Shown: positions 57,114 through 64,000 of the stretch, in pieces
Position numbering within the stretch: the stretch's first letter is position 1
How the letters are laid out: each line of letters opens with the position of its first letter
Origin: Hordeum vulgare subsp. vulgare
Taxonomy: Eukaryota; Streptophyta; Magnoliopsida; Poales; Poaceae
DNA length: 64,000 bases
Assembly: GCF_904849725.1 (NCBI RefSeq)
Contig: NC_058522.1
Span: forward strand, 198,383,986-198,447,985
Direction: 5' to 3'
The notes under the pieces: model-generated
Databases searched by the model: none
Told to the model about the DNA's origin: nothing
The model's input: only the letters and a program-made list of their open reading frames with translations
Made by a program: the position numbers and the translations under genes

Positions 57114-58559
57114 TTTCTAACAATTGCAATGGTTTTTACGCAAAAATAAAACGTTTTTCTAGAGTGCCACTTAAACAGGGACTGCGGGTTGAACATCTAA
57201 AATCTTGAGGGCTTTTTTGCAAAACTACCACGACGATATAGATTTTTCTATACGTGTTGGTATCCTAGTTTTGATCCGACTTGTAGCTTAGCCTTGTCAT
57301 CGATGTTGTAGCCTCTTTTTTTATTCTTTCCTTTTCTAAGTCGGATCGTGCATGACCAGGTAAAACACTCCTCGCTGAGTGATCATCCCTGTTGATCACG
57401 AGATTTTCACGCATGCACGGGAAGCAACCTCACATGCTGGCTTGGTGCTAAACGTGAGAATGGTTATTAAAAAACCGGGTGTAACGGTTCGGTTCTTACA
57501 TTGGATTTGATTGGTTTAGGTTTTATTGGGCTGAGATTTTTTTAGTTTGGTTTTGGTCTGGGTATGTGGAGAAACCAGTTTGGGTATGGTTGGTTATGGG
57601 TTTAAACGGTTTGGTTATTAGCGGTTATAAACTATGGGTCCAAACCGGTTTCTAGGCATTGGTTATATGCAATAATCAACTACGACCGAGAACGAGTATC
57701 TTTGATCCGCGTGCATGCTGTAATGCACTATGTAATTATGTATTATGGGGAAACAACAGATGAAAATCGGAAGTGTTTTCTTGTGCTTTCTCTAAGCAAT
57801 TTGGTTTTAATACAATTGTTAGTGAGCTTATCAGCCATGGGCATGTTCTTTTTGCCTCTTACTGTGTGTTGACTGTATCTCAAGGATTACTTTGTTTCTA
57901 AACTGTTGTAGATGCATTTATGCCGTTTCTATCTTATTTGTTTCTTAACATGTCAATTTATGCAATCATATGTACAGTAAAGCAAACCCATGGTTATGTA
58001 CTGGATTTAAACCCATGGTTATGTTTTGGGTTTAAATTGGTTTGGGTGGAAAAAATAGTGGGTTTGGTTTTGGTTGGGCTAAAAATGACACTAAATGGGT
58101 ATGGTTCAAGTATGGTTTTGAGAGATAAATGAATGGGTATGGTTCAAGTATGGTTCAAGTATGAAGCCATTCTCAGGTTTACTTGGTGCTCGTGCTTTAT
58201 TGGTATTTGGACTTTTGAACGGCTTGCTGATATTCTACACAACCGGTGTGAAAATAACTTCGGCCATGGTCGATGAAAGGTCGGTTGTGATAGCAGAATA
58301 GCTACGATTATGTGGATTTGACCAGCTGCACGGTGAAGGTGATGTTGTCGTCGACTGCCAGAGCACAGATCTGGTACGATGAGTTAGTACTTGTCGTTGA
58401 TGAAGATTAGATGCACGAAAATTGAGTCCACACACACGAACACCCAAGGTTGTTTTATATCGGGTTATGTCGTCTCTTCTTCATCCGAAGCATCGCAAAC
58501 TTTCTGATCCCTGAAGTGCTCTCTCCGGAAACACAATACCACCGTGCGTTGCCCCACGA
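57114..58559. other. No recognised gene; degenerate GGTTTGGGT-rich sequence
   Basis: Between about 57480 and 58165 the plus strand is rich in ggtttggtt, gggtatggtt and gggtttaaa words. A short repeat of gggtatggttcaagtatggt lies at about 58095-58170. No coding or RNA feature was recognised. The segment at 57121-57250 resembles transposon ends in texture but could not be assigned. Confidence 0.4.
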
Positions 58560-59157
58560 TGGGTGTCAATTGTAGTGATTTCTGTCATGGGAGGTGTTCT
58601 CGTGATCAGACTTATGTGTGAAGACATCGCACTATGTGGCGGCTTCAGAGGGGTTGACCGGAATCGAGATACGCGGGTTTACCCAGGTTCGACCCCTCCG
58701 ATGGAGGTAAAATCCTACGTCCTGGTTGTGTTTCATTGATAATGATGATGATCTCGATAATAAGGGTGTGGAATCTCTACCTCTAATCTCGGGGGTCTCT
58801 AATCTTCCTAAAAACCTAACTTAACTTGTCCCTCTTGGGGTGTCCGGCTCCTCCTTGTATAGGTTGAAGGGATAGGATTACATAGTCTTACTAGTATTAG
58901 GACTAGTTTTTATTGATTCCAAATCCAGGTCTTGTTTCTCATCGGAGGGAATTCCTCCTCTTCTTCGACCTTCTCCGCGAGTCGCCTTCAAGGCCTCTCC
59001 ATGAGCCGCCTTGCGCTGGCTTGCACATTAGGCCTTGGACCTCATCGTCCAGGTCGACCTGAGGAGTCGGGTGACCCACGAGCCGCCAACTGATGGGCCG
59101 CGCCATTCCTCCTGGCCGGGTCATATTTCCTGGCCGGCTCAAACCGTGGGATATATC
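58560..59157. repeat. Probable retrotransposon LTR fragment
   Basis: Sequence such as ttacccaggttcgacccctc, followed by a run of short unit words and a GC-rich ggccgg block ending in gggatatatc, resembles LTRs of grass Gypsy elements. It is interrupted on the right by the Angela/WIS LTR. No internal domain is attached. Confidence 0.35.
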
Positions 59158-60991
59158 TGTTGGGGAACGTCGCATGGGAAACAAAAAAATTCCTACGCGC
59201 ACGAAAACCTATCATGGTGATGTCCATCTACGAGAGGGGATTTCTGATCTACGTACCCTTGTAGATGGCATAGCAAAAGCATTAAGAAACGCGGTTGATG
59301 TAGTGGAACGTCCTCGCGTCCCTCGATCCGCCCCGCGAACCGTCCCACGAACCGTCCCGCGATCCGTCCCACGATCCGCTCCGATCTAGTGCCGAAAGGA
59401 CGGCACCTCCGCGTTCAGCACACGTACAGCTCGACGATGATCTCGGCCTTCTTGATCCAGCAAGAGAGACGGAGAGGTAGATGAGTTCTCCGGCAGCGTG
59501 GAGGCGCTTCGGAGGTTGGTGGTGATCTAATCTCAGCAGGGCTCCCCCCGAGCTTCGCAGAAAAGCGATCTAGAGGAAAAACCGTGGACGTATGTGGTCG
59601 GGCTGCCGTGGCAAAAGTTGTCTCAAATCAGCCATAATACCTCAGTATATATAGGAGGAGGGGAGGGGAGGCTTGCCTTGAGGCTCGAGGAGCCCCAAGG
59701 GCTGCGCCACCAAGGGGAGGAGGAGTCCTCCTCCAATCCTAGTCCAAGTAGGATTGGAAGGTGGAGTCCTTCTCTCCTTTCCCACCTTTGCCTTTTTTTT
59801 CTTTCTCTTCTTTTGGTTTTTCTTTCTCTTGCGCAAGACAGCCTTGGGCTGACCCCACCTACTTGGTGCGCCACCCCAAAAGTCCTTGGGCCCTCCAGGG
59901 TGGGTGGTCCCCCCTCCCGGTGAAGATCCGGAACCCATTCGTCATTCCCGATACATTACCGGTAATGCCCGAAAACCTTCCGGTAACCAAATGAAGTCAT
60001 CCTATATATCAATCTTCGTTTCCGGACAATTCCGGAAACCCTCGTGACGTCCGTGATGTCATCCGGGACTCCGAACAACATTCCGTAACCAACCATATAA
60101 CTCAAATACGCATAAAACAACGTCGAACCTTAAGTGTGCAGACCCTGCGGTTTCGACAACTATGTAGACATGACCCGAGTGACTCCTCGGTCAATATCCA
60201 ATAGCGGGACCTGGATGCCCATATTGGATCCTACATATTCTATGAAGATCTTATCGTTTGAACCTCAGTGCCAAGGATTCATATAATCCCGTATGTCATT
60301 TCCTTTGTCCTTCGGTATGTTACTTGCCCGAGATTCGATCGTCAGTATCCGCATACCTATTTCAATCTCGTTTACCGGCAAGTCTCTTTACTCGTTCCGT
60401 AATACAAGATCCCGCAACTTACACTAAGTCACAATACTTGCAAGGCTTGTGTGTGATGTTGTATTACCGAGTGGGCCCCGAGATACCTCTCCGTCATACG
60501 GAGTGATAAATCCCAGTCTCGATCCATACTAACTCAACGAACACCTTCGGAGATACTTGTAGAGCATCTTTATAGTCACCCAGTTACGTTGCGACTTTTG
60601 ATACACAAAAAGCATTCCTCCGGTGTCAGTGAGTTATATGATCTCATGGTCATAGGAACAAATACTTGACACGCAAAAAACAGTAGCAACAAAATGACAC
60701 GATCAACATGCTCTGTCTATTATTTTGGGTCTAGTCCATCACATGATTCTCCTAATGATGTGATCCCGTTATCAAGTGACAACACTTTCCTACGGTCAGG
60801 AAACCTTGACCATCTTTGATCAACGAGCTAGTCAACTAGAGGCTTACTAGGGACAGTGTTTTGTCTATGTATCCACACATGCACTGTGTTTCCAATCAAT
60901 ACAATTATAGCATGGATGATAAACGATTATCATGAACAAAGAAATATAATAATAACTAATTTATTATTGCCTCTCGAGCATATTTCCAACA
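59158..60991 (-). mobile_element. Angela/BARE/WIS-type solo LTR
   Basis: On the minus strand it runs from TGTTGGAAATATGCTC at 60991 to the complement of tgttggggaacg at 59158, 1834 bases, the usual size of these LTRs. The direct repeat ATATC flanks it (59153-59157 and 60992-60996). Its first part matches 32015-32640 in opposite orientation. No pol or gag adjoins it, so it is a solo LTR. Confidence 0.85.
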
Positions 60992-61009
60992 ATATCTCCA
61001 ACACAATCC

Positions 61010-61550
61010 GAAGATCAAGCTTGGAGAAAACCTTGCCCCCTTTCAATTGCTCAAACAATTCATGGATGTTGGGAAGTGGATACTAGTTTCTGATTGTCTT
61101 CTTATTCTCGGGACGGTAATTCACACCAAACCGGTCCGTGCCATCTTTCTTCTTGACAAAAAGAACTCCACAACCGCAAGTTGAAGAACTTGGTCTAATC
61201 AAACCCAGACGTTCTTGTTCATATAGCTGCTTCTTCAACTTTTTTAGCTCTTCGGGACCAAGTTTATAGGGATGCTTGCAAACCGGTTCAGTTCCATACA
61301 CGAGTTCAATCACAAACTCTACTGGTCGGTGCGGAGAAATTCTTGGCAATTCTTGAACAAAGACATCTTGATACTCACAGACAACAGGAACTTGAGATAT
61401 GGCTGAGATCTCACCCTTCTCATTTAGAGAAAATAGACGAATCGTGTCATCACGATCAGTGAAAATGGTCATGTCTTTGGAAGGATGAGTCAATTTGACT
61501 TCTTTGGCTGCATAATCGACATAAGCCTTGTTCATCGGCAGAAAATCCAT
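61010..61550 (-). pseudogene. Gypsy reverse transcriptase, N-terminal part
   Basis: A frame from 61550 reads MDFLPMNKAYVDYAAKEVKL, then VPVVCEYQDVFVQELPRISP, YKLGPEELKKLKKQLYEQE and FVKKKDGTDRFGVNYR, followed by a stop at 61083. Beyond it YPLPNIHELFEQLKGG and VFSKLDLR continue in the same style. The sequence ends before the catalytic DD motif, so the RT is truncated. Confidence 0.8.
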
Positions 61551-61909
61551 CCAATAATTAGATCAATATCGGAATTGCCAAGAACAATTGGAGAAGCGAG
61601 AAAATAATAATTGCCAATCTTGACAGAGACATCCGAAACCACCTTGTTAGCGCTCATGAGAGTGGCAGGTGACACAACACGCAAAGCTTTGCTCAAATAT
61701 TTAGAATCAAAATCATGCTTGGAGAAGTATGTTTTTGACATGAATGAGTGTGATGCACCAGTATCAAACAAAACTTTTGCAGGTGTGAAATTAACCAAGA
61801 GATTACCCATTATCACATCCGAGGAATCCTCTACTTCAGTTGCATTGACTATCTTCACTTTTGCTGCCTTGGGATTATGCTTCACCATTGCATTGCCTAG
61901 TGGCCTCAT
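61532..61909 (-). pseudogene. Gypsy aspartic protease
   Basis: An open frame of 125 codons containing GNLLVNFTPAKVLF, then DTGASHSFMSKTYFSKHDF, with the Asp-Thr-Gly-Ala active site intact, and VLGNSDIDLIIGW near the end. The frame shifts relative to the RT frame in the overlap with 61550. Confidence 0.8.
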
Positions 61910-61935
61910 TGGAGGAGGAGGCGGAAGACGTCATT

Positions 61936-62940
61936 GGTTGGTACACTTGTTGGAGTAATGGCCCTTCTGACCACACTTGTGACAAGTCATCTCTCGCAGC
62001 GGATGGAAGTGAGATGGAGGAGCTACTGACTTAGGCGGCTACAACTTCTACTAGAAACCTAGGTTGGGTGGGTGGCAAGATCCACCATCATCGTTCTTCT
62101 TGAAATGCTGAGGAGGACTAGGCGGAGGAGGAAGAACCCAATACTTCTGCTGCTTTGGAACAAGTTGAGCTGAGAACAAAGACAAATGAGAGTCTCTGAA
62201 CTTCTTTCTTAAATTCTGGACCCTGAGTAGAGTTGACTCAACCTTGGGAGCGAAGTTATAGAACTGATCAAACTCAGGGGGCTTGTGCAGTGCAGGAGGA
62301 AGCTAAAGATCTTTCCTGACACCACCTCTGAACTGATAAATCTTTCTCTTCTCATCAGGAACATTCTTCTTGTCATAGCGGGCCATGTTCTGAAAGTCGA
62401 TGTTATACTGATAAAAAGAGGAGCTTCCTTGCTTGAGATTCCTGAATTTCTGGCGCATGCCTTCAACAAAGGTTGAAGGAATATGATGAGCTTTGAAGTC
62501 ATGGAAAAAGTCATCCCAACTGATTGAACGACCACCACTAAAATCCTTGAGTTGCTACCACCACACTGCTGCCTAACCTTTCACTTGGAATGTTGCAAAA
62601 TTGACAAAGTGCTTTGGCCTGACATTTTCTGCACTTGAGATACTCGTTCATGTCACGTAGCTAATCGTCCGCATCAAACGGCTGATCACAACATGCAAGG
62701 ACTTGGGCTGATTTGCAAGGAATAGATTGAGAGAAGCAAATTGTTGTTGGTTGTTGAAATTCCCTTACTAGCCTTGATTCCTATCTTGCGTCATTTGAAG
62801 CAACATCTGAGTGTTTTCATTGGCCGCAGCCATCAAAGCTTGCCATGCCTCTTGAGGAGGAGGACGGGGTGGCGGAGTGTCCGGGTGCTCCCCATCACGA
62901 CTCGGATTCTAGAGAATTGCTGGAGCTGACAAGCTGAACC
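61936..62940 (-). pseudogene. Gypsy gag, degenerate
   Basis: A complete CCHC zinc knuckle, CHKCGQKGHYSNKC, is encoded at about 61945-61990. Upstream, the capsid start is recognisable as DQPFDADD followed by a stop and LRDMNEYLKC (about 62640-62690). Many frameshifts and stops separate them. Confidence 0.65.
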
Positions 62941-62944
62941 AAAA

Positions 62945-63732
62945 GGCTTGAAATATTGCAACATAAAGTCTTAACAATTTCCAATCAAACTAGAATTAGT
63001 AAGAATGCTTCCATAAAAGACGACATCATCACATTCGAAAGCCACTTGCAATTGTCAAGTTTTTGAGCTAAAAATTGCTCGGAACAAACGTATATCCCAA
63101 CATACATCCGATAAAAGAATTTCCTAGGTGACTACTTGAATTCCCACCTGAAAATTTAAAAAATATTTCTTGTTTATGCCACCAGGTTGCTGGTCCGAGA
63201 ACGTACTCAATGTAATTCGTTGCAAGACCTTGCCCGCAACTATCAACACATATCAAGAAGTTCCGCAAATTCATTTACCTCAGACCTTCGAAAACACAAT
63301 GATAACAAACCTGATAGATCATCCGAGCTATTTTTACCAATATTGGGGAAAAGTCACGGCACTATCTTCCACCAAGAAAAGTATAGATGTGTTTTGATGT
63401 CTGCATCCTGAGATACTAAGGAAGTTAAATGATTACGAAGTGTCGAAAACCCCATGGATCTCAACTCCTTGGAATAAATCAGTTCACACAGGAGGCACCA
63501 AGTACAAAATTCCGTCTAATTGGCATCATATAGATATCAAAATACCCGCGTGATCCTAATTAGTTTTTGAGCCAGAAGAGGTGTAGTATCAAAATTCCTA
63601 AGTTGTAATCCTTACCAGAGCTGGGAAGAGGATTAAAAAGAATCCTACACTCCAATATGACTAGAGTAAAAATAGTTTTTCACTACACTCGACTCGGCCA
63701 AGTTCGATCAAGCAAGGCTTCTATGGTCGTAT
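62945..63732 (-). other. Leader of Sukkula-related Gypsy element
   Basis: Untranslated leader between primer-binding site and gag. On the minus strand it aligns by eye with 14910-15700 of the LARD, sharing GGATCACGCGG, TTGGTGCCTCCT and similar words in the same order. Confidence 0.65.
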
Positions 63733-63745
63733 GACTCTCATTACC
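63733..63745 (-). promoter_or_regulatory. Degenerate primer-binding site
   Basis: The minus strand reads TTGGTAATGAGAG two bases after the LTR end GTTACA, where the LARD has TTGGTATCAGAGC. Base changes suggest decay of an initiator-Met-type site. Confidence 0.6.
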
Positions 63746-63747
63746 AA

Positions 63748-64000
63748 CTTGTAACGTCCAAGATGTGATACTATCCGTATTTGGAGACAATGCCTTAGTA
63801 TGTATACAGATGCATCTCGACATTTCGCAAGTACAGAAATCATTGGAGATACATTTATGAAGAGATGAGTATATGGATTGGCTTACACTCGCCACATGCT
63901 AGATTACAAGTCACATAACATTAATTCAAACATCCAGAAGATAGGGTTCGGCTACGGACGAAATCAAACGATAAAAATGCAATGAGTCTCTCTCACTCTC
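63748..64000 (-). repeat. 5' LTR end of Sukkula-related element (continues past window)
   Basis: On the minus strand this is the last 250 or so bases of an LTR, matching the ends of the LARD LTRs (for example GTGGCGAGTGTAAGCCAATC and TTTCGTCCGTAG) and ending TTGGACGTTACA. Confidence 0.7.

Larger units (their letters stand above)
60997..64000 (-). mobile_element. Sukkula-related Gypsy element with coding remnants (5' part)
   Basis: Minus-strand order from the right edge: LTR end (from 63748 rightwards), degenerate primer-binding site, leader, gag, protease, start of RT, then an abrupt stop at about 61010 next to the Angela/WIS solo LTR. The LTR end (GTGGCGAGTGTAAGCCAATC) and leader (GATCGAACTTGGCCGAGTCG) match the Sukkula-type LARD at 27061-27080 and 14936-14955, and similarity continues through the leader. 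It is therefore a protein-coding relative of the LARD. Confidence 0.7.

Noticed and set aside
57200..57260. A second minus-strand Helitron 5' end (TCTATATCGTCG near 57240)
   Set aside because: It departs from the consensus after TCTATA, and no partner 3' end was found near the gene fragments at 55586-57113.

Overview
This window is repeat-rich nuclear DNA of a large-genome grass, almost certainly a Triticeae species (wheat, barley, rye or Aegilops group). The evidence is the set of nested LTR retrotransposons: a Sukkula-type LARD with about 4.9-kb LTRs, Angela/BARE/WIS-type Copia sequence, a Sabrina-type solo LTR, a chromodomain (Tekay/Del-like) Gypsy element, grass-type Helitrons and a PIF/Harbinger-like element. 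I see no bacterial-type genes, rRNA genes, CRISPR or functional tRNA genes. Family names come from remembered sequence features, not from database searches.

Layout. (1) 1-6845: the 5' part of a minus-strand Helitron that carries gene fragments, including a SUMO-like first exon, an exon that occurs twice inside a 1.72-kb tandem duplication, and a GC-rich leader. Its 5' TC end lies at 6845, inside a Copia pol gene. (2) 6846-32640: a decayed plus-strand Angela-like Copia element, now in pieces (6846-8577, 29401-30478, 3' LTR from 32015). It is split by a minus-strand, non-coding LTR element ('X', 8578-29400) and by a Sabrina-type solo LTR (30479-32009, TSD GGAGA). X contains a full Sukkula-type LARD (9992-27214, TSD AGGTG), which in turn contains a 4.26-kb solo LTR (17629-21883, TSD TCTTT). 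X also carries, antisense to itself, a gene-like unit with its own TATA box, an AT-hook-like start and a B3-like domain. (3) 32641-42548: a minus-strand chromodomain Gypsy element of the same family as that solo LTR, with truncated LTRs and an extra open reading frame upstream of gag. (4) 42549-44011: GC-rich non-coding sequence. (5) 44012-52719: a Helitron followed by a head-to-tail array of six 1.29-kb Helitron units that share one 3' end. (6) 52720-55093: a Harbinger-like element inserted at a TTA, carrying a Myb/NAM-associated-type gene with two in-frame stops. (7) 55586-57113: exons of a cellular gene on the minus strand, tentatively TFIIIB B''-like. (8) 58560-60991: an LTR fragment and an Angela/WIS solo LTR (TSD ATATC). 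(9) 60997-64000: a minus-strand Gypsy element with gag, protease and RT whose leader and LTR end match the LARD, making it a candidate coding relative of Sukkula.

Nearly all coding capacity is transposon-derived and broken. The relative insertion order can be read from the nesting and target-site duplications: Angela first, then X, then Sukkula, then the solo LTR; the Helitron and the Sabrina-type LTR also entered the Angela element. The most unusual items are the Helitron array with its higher-order structure, the gene-bearing Helitron, the antisense B3-like unit in X, the coding relative of the LARD, and the extra ORF upstream of gag.
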